64,000 nucleotides of DNA from UBA6814 sp040753075 (lineage in GTDB: Bacteria > Desulfobacterota > Desulfovibrionia > Desulfovibrionales > Desulfovibrionaceae). The notes beneath the pieces are model-generated. The model searched no databases and was not told the origin of the DNA. It saw only the letters and a list, made by a program, of their open reading frames with translations. A program made the translations under genes and the position numbers. Position 1 is the first letter of the stretch, and each line of letters begins with the position of its first letter. The stretch lies in the NCBI GenBank assembly GCA_040753075.1, contig JBFMHA010000009.1:21268-85267 (forward strand), given 5' to 3'. Positions 45,183-53,737 of the stretch are shown here, piece after piece.

Positions 45183-46340
45183 CTATTCGTTGATGACCAG
45201 GCGGTAGCCGATGGAGTGCCAGCTCAGGCAGCGGGGGCACACGAAGAAGATTTGCTCCCTCTTGAGCCCGCAGGTGCGGCACACGAAGCGCTTGATCTCC
45301 CGGGCCCGGGCCGAGAAGAACTCGAGCTGGGTGCGGAAGGCCGGGGCGAGGTCCTGGTCCTGGGCGGCCATGATCAGCAACTCCAGCCGGGCGGGCCAGA
45401 ACCCGGGATTGACCACCAGGGTCTTCTCCAGCCAGGTCAGGGCCAGCTCGCGCTCCAGGCCGGCGGCGAACCAGGCGGCGTAGAAGGAGATGAGCAGATC
45501 CGGCTCCTGCTGCGCGAGCACCGGAAGCACGGCGTCGGCCAACGCCGAGTCCGGGGTGGACGAGAAGGGCCGGTCCATCTCCTGGCCGGTCGCCGGGCAG
45601 GCCGCGCCGCCGCGGGGCGCGGCGTCGGCCAGGAGGCCTTCCAGCAGCACGAAGCGCAGCCGCTTCTGGACCAGGCCCAGGGCCTTCTCCAGGTTTTCGG
45701 CCACGGCCTTGTGCTGTTCGGCGCGGCGCAGCCGCACCAGGCGCTCCAGCCAGCCCTCCACCGAGGCGGGATAGACCTTGAGGGCCTTGTCCAGCCACTT
45801 GCGGCTCTCGGATTCCTGGCCCTTGTCCCCGGCTTCCTGCGCCAGGCGCACCAGGTAGTGGGCCTCGGCCAGGGGATAGTCCAGGCTGGCGTAGTGCTTG
45901 GCCGCGCCGGCGAAATCGCCGGACAGGGCGGCCAGCCGGGCCAGCTCCAGGATGATGCCCCCCGTGTCTCCCTCGATCTTGCGGGCCTGTTCGAAGGCCC
46001 CGATGGCCCGGTCCAGGAATCCGCCGCGCTTGAAGTCCATGCCCAGCTCGAACCAGGCCTTGGCCTTGAAGCCGGTGTCCAGGCCGGGCCGGACGATGAG
46101 GTTCTGGCGGATCTGCACCGCGCGCTCGATCTCGCCCTGGGCCCGGTAGAGGTTGCCCAGGGCCAGGTAGATCTCCACCGCATCCGGGTTGTTGCGCACC
46201 ACCCGGGACAGTTCGCTGATGGCCGCCAGGGTGTCGCGGGACACGGGCAGGCCGGAGTCCTGGGCCTGGCCGGCCACCGGAGGCGGAGCGTCGTGCTCGG
46301 CCCGGCGCGATCCGCTGAGAGCCTTGAGCCAGTTGAGCAT
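45183..46340 (-). CDS. lapB: LapB-like TPR protein with rubredoxin-type metal motif
   Basis: A 385-residue TPR protein resembling LapB (YciM), which in E. coli regulates lipopolysaccharide synthesis by tuning LpxC breakdown by FtsH. TPR helices run from about residue 40 to 330 (for example AVEIYLALGNLYRAQGEIERAVQIR). The end carries CRTCG and CPRC near residues 353 and 368, the two knuckles of the rubredoxin-like metal site characteristic of LapB. The usual N-terminal membrane anchor is absent; it may be supplied by the adjacent LapA-like protein, whose gene lies ten bases upstream. Confidence 0.83.
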   Translation of the reverse strand: MLNWLKALSGSRRAEHDAPPPVAGQAQDSGLPVSRDTLAAISELSRVVRNNPDAVEIYLALGNLYRAQGEIERAVQIRQNLIVRPGLDTGFKAKAWFELGMDFKRGGFLDRAIGAFEQARKIEGDTGGIILELARLAALSGDFAGAAKHYASLDYPLAEAHYLVRLAQEAGDKGQESESRKWLDKALKVYPASVEGWLERLVRLRRAEQHKAVAENLEKALGLVQKRLRFVLLEGLLADAAPRGGAACPATGQEMDRPFSSTPDSALADAVLPVLAQQEPDLLISFYAAWFAAGLERELALTWLEKTLVVNPGFWPARLELLIMAAQDQDLAPAFRTQLEFFSARAREIKRFVCRTCGLKREQIFFVCPRCLSWHSIGYRLVINE

Positions 46341-46349
46341 GGCCGCCAG

Positions 46350-46706
46350 CTACTGTCCCCCGCCCGGGGAGGACTCGCCCGCTGCGGGGTAGCCCTTGTC
46401 TTCCAGGGGCAGGGTGCGCAGGGAGTTGACCTCCTGCTCCAGGGTGGCCATGCGGCCGCGGCACTGCCCCAGCTCCTTGGCCAGGCGCATGCGCTCCAGG
46501 AAGAAGAAGAGCACCGTGACCAGGCCGCCCAGGAAGAAGGCCCCCAGGATGAGGAAGTACACCGGGTACTCGATGGAGAACCAGGTGGCCGAGGCCAGGT
46601 TCAGGGAAAGGGGCACCACCGCCTTGAGCGCCTCCATGTTCTGGGCGAACAGGGTCATGGTCAGGACGAAGAAGGCCAGCAGGGCCAGGAACTTGAGGTA
46701 GCGCAT
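46350..46706 (-). CDS. lapA: LapA-like (DUF1049) inner-membrane protein
   Basis: A 118-residue protein with two membrane helices (FLALLAFFVLTMTLFAQN near residues 5-22 and VYFLILGAFFLGGLVTVLFFF near 48-68) followed by a cytoplasmic coiled-coil (RMRLAKELGQCRGRMATLEQEVNSL). That matches the LapA/DUF1049 family, the usual partner of LapB. It begins 21 bases after the HIT gene and lies ten bases before lapB. It probably anchors LapB at the membrane. Confidence 0.83.
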   Translation of the reverse strand: MRYLKFLALLAFFVLTMTLFAQNMEALKAVVPLSLNLASATWFSIEYPVYFLILGAFFLGGLVTVLFFFLERMRLAKELGQCRGRMATLEQEVNSLRTLPLEDKGYPAAGESSPGGGQ

Positions 46707-46727
46707 GGGGTCCTCCGTTCGCCCGGG

Positions 46728-47216
46728 CTAGGCGCCGAGCTGGTCGAAGCGGGGCTTCAGGTTGGCGTAGGTGGAAGACAGGGCCTCGGGGATGACCCGG
46801 GTGTTGCAGGCCACGGCCATGAAGGAGGCGTCGCCCACCCAGCGCGGCACCAGGTGGAAGTGCAGGTGCTCCTTGATGCCCGCGCCCGAGGCCTCGCCGA
46901 TGTTCAGCCCGATGTTCACCCCCTGCGGACGGAAATGGGCCGTGAGGATGCGCACGCAGGCCTGGAGCAGGTCCATCGCCTCGTGGCTCTCCTCGGGGTC
47001 CAGGTCCACGAGGTTCATCACGTGGCGGTAGGGGGTGACCATGAGGTGGCCGTTGTTGTACGGGTACTTGTTCATGATCACGAAGTTGCGCCTGCCGCGG
47101 TGCAGGACCAGGCGGTCCGCATCCTCGCGGGTGTGCTCCGGCAGGCAGAACACGCATTCGTCGGGCTTGGGGCCCAGGATGTAGTCCAGGCGCCAGGGCG
47201 CCCACAGCACTTCCAT
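46728..47216 (-). CDS. HIT-family nucleotide hydrolase (Ap4A-type)
   Basis: A 162-residue HIT protein with the catalytic triad in EHLHFHLVPRW near residue 107, matching His-x-His-x-His. The N-terminal CVFC (near residue 20) and the RNFVIMNKYPYNNGHLMV segment fit the Ap4A phosphorylase/hydrolase-like HIT group with a possible zinc site. It probably cleaves dinucleoside polyphosphates or similar adenylated compounds. The start is seven bases after the LOG-like stop, with GGAGACC as ribosome site. Confidence 0.9.
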   Translation of the reverse strand: MEVLWAPWRLDYILGPKPDECVFCLPEHTREDADRLVLHRGRRNFVIMNKYPYNNGHLMVTPYRHVMNLVDLDPEESHEAMDLLQACVRILTAHFRPQGVNIGLNIGEASGAGIKEHLHFHLVPRWVGDASFMAVACNTRVIPEALSSTYANLKPRFDQLGA

Positions 47217-47223
47217 TGGTCTC

Positions 47224-47709
47224 CTACCGTTCTTTGCACGGTTCCCCGGATTTCGGGCAGAGGCGGTCGGCCTCGTCCGCAGCCTCTTCGGGAGTGGCCA
47301 CCCGGCGCACCCCGGGCAGGTTGGCCCAGCGGCCCAGGCCGATGACCGGCCGGCCGATCTTGAGGGCCAGGCCTATCTCGGACAGGGCGCCCGCGCCGCC
47401 TTCCACGGCCACGGCCACGTCGCCGTTGGCCACCACCAGGAAATTCCGCATGGGTCCCAGGCCGGTGACCAGCGGCAGATCAATGTACGGGTTGGCGGCG
47501 CTCCTGTCGAGTCCCGGCAGGATGCCCACGGTGCGGCCGCCGGCCTCTTGCGCTCCCTGCGCCGCGGCCTCCATGACCCCGCCCAGGCCGCCGCAGACCA
47601 GGGTGAATCCCCGCTCGGCCAGGAGCCGGCCCAGAAGGCGAGCGGTCTCGGCCAGCTCCGGCCCGCAGTCGCCCGCGCCGATGACCGAGACCCGCCTCTC
47701 CCGGCTCAC
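47224..47709 (-). CDS. LOG/TIGR00725-like nucleotide-binding protein
   Basis: A 161-residue Rossmann protein related to the LOG cytokinin-activating and lysine-decarboxylase-like families. It shows the VSVIGAGDCGPELAETARLLGRLLA opening, LVCGGLGGVMEAAAQGA near residue 38, MRNFLVVANGD near 87 and the PGGxGTxxE-like EGGAGALSEIGLAL near 103. The usual PGG is changed to EGG, so phosphoribohydrolase activity is less certain. Start is GTG at 47709. It is followed closely by the HIT gene. Confidence 0.83.
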   Translation of the reverse strand: MSRERRVSVIGAGDCGPELAETARLLGRLLAERGFTLVCGGLGGVMEAAAQGAQEAGGRTVGILPGLDRSAANPYIDLPLVTGLGPMRNFLVVANGDVAVAVEGGAGALSEIGLALKIGRPVIGLGRWANLPGVRRVATPEEAADEADRLCPKSGEPCKER

Positions 47710-47794
47710 GGCCGCCCTGCCGCGTTTCTTCGGTCTCCCTGGACAATACTCATGGAAATTCCAGCCTTACTCTCGGCCGGGGCAAAGGGCAAGG

Positions 47795-50485
47795 TCAGGC
47801 CTTGCCCCGGGGCCGCAAGTCGTCGATGCCCGCCCAGGAGGGATCCGCGGCCAGCTTCCGGGCCAGTTCGAGCTGGTCCGCGCGGCAGGCGGCCTCGCCG
47901 TCCAGGCAGGCGGCCCGCACCTTGCGCAGGATGAGCCCGAAGAGAGGCCCGGGCTCCACGCCCAGGGCCTGGAGGTCCTTGCCCGTGATGTCCGGGACCT
48001 GGTCCCGGTACCGGGTCAGGAATTTGGACAGGTGCTTGCGCATGTCCTCGTCGCGGCTCTTGGCCATGAGGTAGAGCACCCCCTCCACGGGCACGGACTC
48101 CAGGATGAAGAAGAGCTCCGCCGGGCTGCCCTTGCGGAAGCGCCAGGTCTTGAGCCGGTAGAGCACGTCCGAGAGCTGGCGGCGCAGCTGGGAGAACTCC
48201 CGGCGCAGGCGCACGGTGAGGTTCAGGCGGTTGAGCAGCCCGGCCTCCTCCTCCTCGGAGAACCCGTTGGCCAGCACCAGGAAGTAGAGCAGCCAGGCCC
48301 GGGCCTTGGGCTCCAGGTAGAGGAGCCGATACCAGCCCAGGACCTTGTCCACCTCGTCCAGGAGCAGCTCCATGAAGGGCTTGAGGATGAGCGAGGGATG
48401 GATGGCCCGCAGGATGCGGAAATGCCGCAGGCGCTTGATGCAGGCCACGGCCTTCTTCTCCTCCAGCATGAGCTTGAGCTCGTGGAACAGGCGCGAGCCC
48501 GAGAGCTTGCCCAGCATGTCCAACTGCAGGGCGTTCTTGATGAGCCGCTCGGTCTGACCGCCTATGGCGAAGTCGTAGCGCTGCTCGAAGCGGATGGCCC
48601 GCAGGATGCGGGTGGGGTCCTCCACGAAGGACAGGGAGTGCAGCACCCGCACCTGGCGGTCCTTGATGTCGCGCTGGGCGCCGAAGAAGTCCACCAGACG
48701 GCCGAACTGACCGGGATTGAGCTGCACGGCCAGGGCGTTGATGGTGAAGTCCCGGCGGTAGAGGTCCATCTTGATGGAGGACAGCTCCACCGTGGGCAGG
48801 GCCGCAGGGTACTCGTAGTACTCCAGGCGGGCGGTGGCCACGTCCACCCGGCGGCCGTCGAGAAGCACCACCACCGCGGTCTTGAACTTGTGGTGGGGCC
48901 GCACCCGGCCTCCGACGGCCGCGGCCAGGGCCTGGGCATAGAGGATCCCGTCGCCCTCCACCACCAGGTCCAAGTCCAGGTTGGGGGTCATGAGCAGGAT
49001 GTCGCGCACGAACCCGCCCACCGCGTACACCGTGCAGCCCACCTCGTCGGCCAGCCGGCCGGCGGTCTCCAGGAGCCCCACCATGGCCGGGGGCAGGCGC
49101 TCCCTGAGGATGATGCGGATGTTGCGCTCCTGCTTGCGCTCCGGGAGCAGGGACTCGGGGATGCGGGCCGGCTCCTCGATGAGGATGTTGATGAGGTCGG
49201 TGCGGGTGAGCACGCCCAGGACGCGGCCCTGGTCCACCACCGGCACCAGGGGCTGGCGGTGGCCCAGGATCAGCTCGATGACCTCGTAGAGGTCGGTCTG
49301 GGGAGCGATGGAGATCACGTCCCGCAGCATGTATTCCGCTGCGCGCAGGTCGCCCAGGCCGTGGGCCAGGGCCTTGTCCGCGATCTGGTGCTCCAGGAGC
49401 CCCACGCAGGCCCCGGTGGCCGGGTCCACCACCGGCAGGGTCTTCAGGCTGAAGCGGGTCATGAGGTCCACGGCCTGGGTGATGGTCTTGTCCTCCTCCA
49501 GGACGATGGCCGGCCGGGACATGAGGTCGTCGACCTTGATCTGGGGATTGATGTGGGAATAGAGCAGGGCGAAGAGTTCTTCCTTGACCTGGGCCAGGGG
49601 CCGCTCCTTGATGCTGGCCGAGGCGGCGAAGGCGTGGCCGCCGCCGCCGAAGCTGGCGCAGATGGAGCCCACGTCCACCTCCGGGCTGCGGGAGCGGGCC
49701 ACCAGGTGCACCCGGTCGTGCATCCGGCCCAGGGCGAAGAGCACCCGGATGTTCTCCATGTCCACCAGCTTGTGGGCGAGCAGGGCGAAGTCGCCCACGT
49801 AGTCCTCGGTGGTCACCTCGGCCACCACCACCGGCACCCCCCGGATATCGTAGGTCTGGGCCGATTCGAGCAGGGCGTTCAGGATGGAGATCTGCTCCGA
49901 GGACAGGTCCCGGGTGATGAGGTCCGAGATCACCGCCACGTCCATGCCCTGGGACAGGAGCCAGGCCGCGGCCGTGAGGTCGTGCTCGGTGGTGGAGGAG
50001 AAGGTGAAGGACCCGGTGTCCTCGTAGATGCCCAGACCGATGACCGTGGCCTCGTCCGGCTCCAGGGTCTGGCCCTGGGCCCTGATGAGGTCCACCAGGA
50101 TGGCCGAGGTGGAGCCCCAGGGCTTCACCTCGCCTGCGGAGTGGGGCACGTCGTCCTCGGAGTCCGGGTGGTGGTCGTAGGCGTGGACCGCGAGGCCGGG
50201 GTTGTCCAGGGCGGGATGCACGTGGACCAGCCGGGAGCGCTGCCGGGTGTCCACCATGACCAGGGTGGTGGTGGCCGAGAGGTCCACCTCCTTGGGGTTC
50301 TTGAAATTGAACATGTACATGGCGCTCTGGATGAAGAAGTTGCGCAGGTTCTTCTCCTGGGAGCCGGGGAAGATGAGCACCGCGCCGGGATAGAGGCGGC
50401 TGGCGGCCACCATGGAGGCCATGGCGTCGAAGTCCGCGTTGGAGTGCGAGGTGATGACCGTGGGGGCGGGGGTGCGGGCGCTCAT
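47795..50485 (-). CDS. CBS-DHH-tRNA nucleotidyltransferase fusion
   Basis: An 896-residue fusion of three parts. Residues 1-300 form a DHH phosphoesterase (SHSNADFDAMASM; YDHHPDSED near 130). Two CBS repeats span about 315-430 (LMSRPAIVLEEDKTITQAV). A class II nucleotidyltransferase head (AVGGFVRDILLMTPNLDLDLVVEGD near 485-509) and RNA-binding neck and body (RRDFTINALAVQLNP) follow. Similar fusions in Aquifex- and delta-group bacteria are A- or CC-adding tRNA enzymes. It probably repairs or adds tRNA 3' CCA, and the DHH and CBS parts may sense or degrade nucleotides. The ATG overlaps the xerD stop. Confidence 0.88.
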   Translation of the reverse strand: MSARTPAPTVITSHSNADFDAMASMVAASRLYPGAVLIFPGSQEKNLRNFFIQSAMYMFNFKNPKEVDLSATTTLVMVDTRQRSRLVHVHPALDNPGLAVHAYDHHPDSEDDVPHSAGEVKPWGSTSAILVDLIRAQGQTLEPDEATVIGLGIYEDTGSFTFSSTTEHDLTAAAWLLSQGMDVAVISDLITRDLSSEQISILNALLESAQTYDIRGVPVVVAEVTTEDYVGDFALLAHKLVDMENIRVLFALGRMHDRVHLVARSRSPEVDVGSICASFGGGGHAFAASASIKERPLAQVKEELFALLYSHINPQIKVDDLMSRPAIVLEEDKTITQAVDLMTRFSLKTLPVVDPATGACVGLLEHQIADKALAHGLGDLRAAEYMLRDVISIAPQTDLYEVIELILGHRQPLVPVVDQGRVLGVLTRTDLINILIEEPARIPESLLPERKQERNIRIILRERLPPAMVGLLETAGRLADEVGCTVYAVGGFVRDILLMTPNLDLDLVVEGDGILYAQALAAAVGGRVRPHHKFKTAVVVLLDGRRVDVATARLEYYEYPAALPTVELSSIKMDLYRRDFTINALAVQLNPGQFGRLVDFFGAQRDIKDRQVRVLHSLSFVEDPTRILRAIRFEQRYDFAIGGQTERLIKNALQLDMLGKLSGSRLFHELKLMLEEKKAVACIKRLRHFRILRAIHPSLILKPFMELLLDEVDKVLGWYRLLYLEPKARAWLLYFLVLANGFSEEEEAGLLNRLNLTVRLRREFSQLRRQLSDVLYRLKTWRFRKGSPAELFFILESVPVEGVLYLMAKSRDEDMRKHLSKFLTRYRDQVPDITGKDLQALGVEPGPLFGLILRKVRAACLDGEAACRADQLELARKLAADPSWAGIDDLRPRGKA

Positions 50486-51489
50486 GGATTCTTTTCCGGA
50501 AGGCGGGAGCGGGGATGGAACTCGCGGTGGGCCCGGGCCAGGCGGCCGGCCTGGACGTGGGTGTAGATCTCGGTGGCGGAGATGTCCGCGTGGCCCAGGA
50601 GGAGTTGCACCGTGCGCAGGTCGGCCCCGCCCTCCAGGAGATGGGTGGCGAAGGAGTGGCGGAAGGTGTGCGGGGAGATGGACCGGCGGATTCCGGCCGT
50701 GAGGGCGTACCGCCGGATGTTCTTCCACACCGCCACCCGGGACAGGCCCTTGCCCGAGCGGTTGAGAAAGACCTTGTCCTCGCGCGGGGCGAACGCCGGC
50801 CGCCAGTCGCGCAGGTAGGCGTCCAGGCGGGCCTGGGCCGCGAAGTGGATGGGAGCCAGCCGCTCCTTGGCCCCCTTGCCGAAGATGCGCAGGAGTCCGG
50901 CCTGGGGATCGTAGTCCAGGGGCCGCAGGTTCACCAGTTCGGACACCCGCAGGCCCGCGGCGTAGAGCAGCTCCAGCATGGCCCGGTCCCGGGCGCCCAG
51001 CTTGTCGCCGGTGTCGGGCTGGGCGAGCAGGGCGGCCACCTCCTCCTGGGACAGGACCTCGGGCAGCCGGCGGGGGAGCTTGGGATTCTCCAGGTGCTGG
51101 GCCGGGCTCTGGTCGAGCAGCCGTTCCTCCCGCAGGAAGTCGTAGAACCCGCGCAGGGCCGAAAGCCGGCGGGCCAGGGAACGGCTGGAGAGGCCCTGGC
51201 GGCGCTCGTGCATGAGGTAGAGGAACAGGGTGTCGTTGTCCACGTCACCGGGTCCGGCTCCCCGCCCGGCGAGGAAGCCCAGGAAACGGCCCAGGTCCGA
51301 GGCGTAGGCGGCCAGGGTGTTCTCGGACAGGCCCTTGACCACCAGGGAGTGCTCCAGGAAGAGGTCCAGCCAGGGGTGTCCCCCGGCCTGGTCGGAAGGC
51401 TCCGCGGCGGCGGGAAGGGGAGGGGCGCTCTTTCCAGCAGAGTCCCGGGGACGCGGCGGGAAGGGGTCGGGGGCAGGGGCGCGGACCAT
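50482..51489 (-). CDS. xerD: Tyrosine recombinase XerD-like
   Basis: A tyrosine recombinase that, with XerC or alone, would resolve chromosome dimers at dif. The 335-residue protein has a SAM-like N-terminal domain (HPWLDLFLEHSLVVKGLSENTLAAYASDLGRFL near residue 38) and a catalytic domain with Arg in AAGLRVSELVNL, HTFRHSFATHLLEGG (His and Arg), LLGHADIS (His) and the nucleophile Tyr in EIYTHV. From the ATG there is a 37-residue Pro/Ala-rich N-terminal tail not usual for XerD, so a later start is possible. It is coupled by ATGA overlap to the tRNA nucleotidyltransferase fusion. Confidence 0.9.
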   Translation of the reverse strand: MVRAPAPDPFPPRPRDSAGKSAPPLPAAAEPSDQAGGHPWLDLFLEHSLVVKGLSENTLAAYASDLGRFLGFLAGRGAGPGDVDNDTLFLYLMHERRQGLSSRSLARRLSALRGFYDFLREERLLDQSPAQHLENPKLPRRLPEVLSQEEVAALLAQPDTGDKLGARDRAMLELLYAAGLRVSELVNLRPLDYDPQAGLLRIFGKGAKERLAPIHFAAQARLDAYLRDWRPAFAPREDKVFLNRSGKGLSRVAVWKNIRRYALTAGIRRSISPHTFRHSFATHLLEGGADLRTVQLLLGHADISATEIYTHVQAGRLARAHREFHPRSRLPEKNP

Positions 51490-51565
51490 GGTGTGATGTC
51501 CTGACACAGGCGCGGGCAAGACACAAGTCCATACCCGGGGCCGGACCGGGGAGGCAAGCCCCGCA

Positions 51566-51595
51566 TTGACAACGTCCGCCCGCGGCACGTAGGAA
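51566..51595 (+). promoter_or_regulatory. Possible promoter of dapL
   Basis: A perfect TTGACA (51566-51571) is followed 18 bases later by a weak TAGGAA (51590-51595), about 58 bases before the dapL start in the gap divergent from xerD. Confidence 0.45.
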
Positions 51596-51652
51596 AAACC
51601 TTCCGTGGCCTCGGGGCCATGACATAATTCGCGCCAAGGAGAGACCCACCCC

Positions 51653-52822
51653 ATGCCCCAGTTCCCCCTGGCCGGCCGGCTGGCCAGCCTGCCCCCCTAC
51701 CTTTTCGCGGAAATCGACCGGGTCAAGGCCGAAGTGCGCGCCCGCGGCGTGGACATCATCAGCCTGGGCATCGGCGACCCGGACCTGCCCACCCCGGACT
51801 TCATCGTGGAGGCCCTGGCCCAGGCCGCGCGCAATCCGGCGAACCACCAGTACCCGTCCTACACCGGCCTCGCCACCTTCCGGAAGGCCGTGGCCGGCTG
51901 GTACAAGACCCGGTTCGGGGTGGACCTGGACCCGGAGCGCGAGGTGGTGAGCCTCATCGGGTCCAAGGAGGGCATCGCCCACTTCCCCCTGGCCTTCATC
52001 AACCCCGGGGACCTGGCCCTGGTGTGCACGCCCAACTACCCGGTGTACAACATCGCGGTGAACTTCGCGGGCGGAGACGTGCAGTTCGTGCCCCTGACCG
52101 ACGACAACGACTTCCTGCCCGACCTGGACGCCATCTCCGAGGAGAGCTGGCGGCGGGCCAAGATGATCTTCGTGAACTATCCCAACAACCCCACCGCGGC
52201 CACGGCGCCGGACAGCTTCTACCACAAGCTCATCGCCAAGGCCCGGGAGTTCGGGGTCATCATCGTCCACGACGCGGCCTACACCGAGGTCTACTACGAC
52301 TCCGCGGACAAGCCGCGCAGCATCCTGGAGTTCGAGGGCGCGCGCGAGGTGTCCATCGAGTTCCACTCCCTGTCCAAGACCTACAACATGACCGGGTGGC
52401 GCATCGGCATGGCCGTGGGCAACGAGACCCTGGTCAAGGGCCTGGGCAAGATCAAGGAGAACGTGGATTCGGGCATCTTCCAGGCGGTGCAGGAGGCGGG
52501 CATCGTGGCCCTGAGCCAGGGCGAGCCCTATGCCGAGAAGTACCGCGCCATCTACCGGGAGCGCCGGGACGTGGTGGTGGCGGCCCTGGGCAAGATCGGC
52601 ATCGCCTGCCGCAATCCCAAGGCCACCTTCTACGTCTGGTCCAAGGTCCCCGCGGGCCAGACCTCGGCCGCCTTCGTGTCCAGGCTGCTCCAGGAGACAG
52701 GCGTGGTGACCACCCCGGGCAACGGCTTCGGCGCGCCCGGGGAGGGCTTCTTCCGCATCTCCCTGACCGTGGACACCCCGCGCCTGGAGGAGGCGGTATC
52801 GCGCATCGCCCAAAAGCTCTAG
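51653..52822 (+). CDS. dapL: LL-diaminopimelate aminotransferase DapL
   Basis: Converts tetrahydrodipicolinate directly to LL-diaminopimelate with glutamate as donor, bypassing the succinylase or acetylase routes. The 389-residue fold-type I PLP enzyme has LGIGDPDLPTPDF near 39, the GSKEGIAHFPLAF site near 104, VNYPNNPTAAT near 175 and the PLP lysine in SLSKTYNMTGWRIG near 241. The GSKEGIAH and TPNYPVY patterns fit DapL rather than AspC. AAGGAG lies eleven bases before the ATG. folK follows five bases after the stop. Confidence 0.92.
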   Translation: MPQFPLAGRLASLPPYLFAEIDRVKAEVRARGVDIISLGIGDPDLPTPDFIVEALAQAARNPANHQYPSYTGLATFRKAVAGWYKTRFGVDLDPEREVVSLIGSKEGIAHFPLAFINPGDLALVCTPNYPVYNIAVNFAGGDVQFVPLTDDNDFLPDLDAISEESWRRAKMIFVNYPNNPTAATAPDSFYHKLIAKAREFGVIIVHDAAYTEVYYDSADKPRSILEFEGAREVSIEFHSLSKTYNMTGWRIGMAVGNETLVKGLGKIKENVDSGIFQAVQEAGIVALSQGEPYAEKYRAIYRERRDVVVAALGKIGIACRNPKATFYVWSKVPAGQTSAAFVSRLLQETGVVTTPGNGFGAPGEGFFRISLTVDTPRLEEAVSRIAQKL

Positions 52823-52827
52823 AGGCC

Positions 52828-53355
52828 GTGAGGGCGTACCTGGGCCTGGGCTCCAACCTGGGCGACCCCGAGGCCAACCTGGCCGAAGCCCGGCAGCGGC
52901 TGGCGGAAGCCCCGGGAATCACTGTGGTGGCGGCCTCGCCCGTCTACCGCACCGAGCCCCAGGGCCTGAGGAGCCAGCCCTGGTTTGCCAACCAGGTCCT
53001 GCAGGTGCTATATAACGGTCCGGGAGCCCTGGACCTTTTGCAGGCCCTGGCGGGCATCGAGTCGGCCATGGGGCGGGCGCGCCCCAAGGCGGGTGAAGCA
53101 GGGGAGGGGGAGCGCTTCGGCCCCCGGGTCATCGACCTGGACCTGCTGCTCTTCGGCAGCGAGGTCCTGGCGTCCGGGCCGCTGACCCTGCCCCATCCCC
53201 GGATGCGGGAGCGGGCCTTCGTCCTGGTCCCCCTGGCGGACCTGACCCCGGACCTGGCCTTCCCGGACGGTGAAACCCTGGCCGCCTGCCTGGGGCGGCT
53301 CGAGTACCGGATCGAGAAGGAACGCATTTACCAGGCAGGTCCAGATGCCGTATGA
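52828..53355 (+). CDS. folK: 2-amino-4-hydroxy-6-hydroxymethyldihydropteridine pyrophosphokinase FolK
   Basis: Adds pyrophosphate to the pterin precursor in folate synthesis. The 175-residue protein has LGLGSNLGDPEANL at the start, YRTEPQG near 33, PRVIDLDLLLFG near 95-106 and LPHPRMRERAFVLVPL near 117, all HPPK signatures. The GTG start lies five bases after dapL and has only a crowded AGAGG upstream, so it is probably translated together with dapL. Confidence 0.93.
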   Translation: MRAYLGLGSNLGDPEANLAEARQRLAEAPGITVVAASPVYRTEPQGLRSQPWFANQVLQVLYNGPGALDLLQALAGIESAMGRARPKAGEAGEGERFGPRVIDLDLLLFGSEVLASGPLTLPHPRMRERAFVLVPLADLTPDLAFPDGETLAACLGRLEYRIEKERIYQAGPDAV

Positions 53356-53384
53356 AAGGCAACAATTTCAAACGAATAAAAATT

Positions 53385-53403
53385 CTTAAAGCCAAGCTTT
53401 AAG
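53385..53403. repeat. AT-rich perfect hairpin between folK and the TRASH gene
   Basis: CTTAAAGC (53385-53392) pairs with GCTTTAAG (53396-53403) across CAA. It is preceded by an A-rich GAATAAAAATT. It could be a protein-binding site or a weak terminator. Confidence 0.5.
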
Positions 53404-53427
53404 GATCACAACCCACCCGAGCAGGCC

Positions 53428-53709
53428 ATGTTACGCTGGATACTCATCGCGCTGGGCGCCTTCCTCCTCTACAAGCTCTTCACCGGCGACAAGAAGGTCA
53501 AAGACGACAAGAGCAAGAAACAGGAAGAAAAGCTCGTGGCCTCGGGAGAAATGGTGAAGGATCCCATTTGCGGGAGCTACGTGGAGAAGGACAGCCCCAT
53601 CCGCGTCCGCTCCGGCGAGAACGTGCATTCCTTTTGCAGCTACGAATGCCGCGACAAGTATCTCAAGCAGCTAGAGGCGGGCAAACCGGATCAGGAAAAA
53701 GCCGGGTAG
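53428..53709 (+). CDS. Small membrane-anchored TRASH/YHS-like protein
   Basis: A 93-residue protein with one N-terminal membrane helix (WILIALGAFLLYKLF near residues 4-18), a lysine-rich linker, and a metal-binding-like domain DPICGSYVEKDSP ... HSFCSYECRDKYL at about residues 45-80. The spacing of the Cys residues resembles TRASH or YHS domains, which bind heavy metals. No enzymatic function can be assigned. It lies 73 bases after folK and 29 bases before the aldolase gene. Confidence 0.75.
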   Translation: MLRWILIALGAFLLYKLFTGDKKVKDDKSKKQEEKLVASGEMVKDPICGSYVEKDSPIRVRSGENVHSFCSYECRDKYLKQLEAGKPDQEKAG

Positions 53710-53737
53710 GGCGACTCCCGGGGCAAGGAGGCAGGGC

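Noticed and set aside
42522..47345. 1607-codon open frame antisense to mutS, lapB, lapA and the HIT gene
   Set aside because: No domain and strongly biased composition; it spans four firm genes on the other strand.
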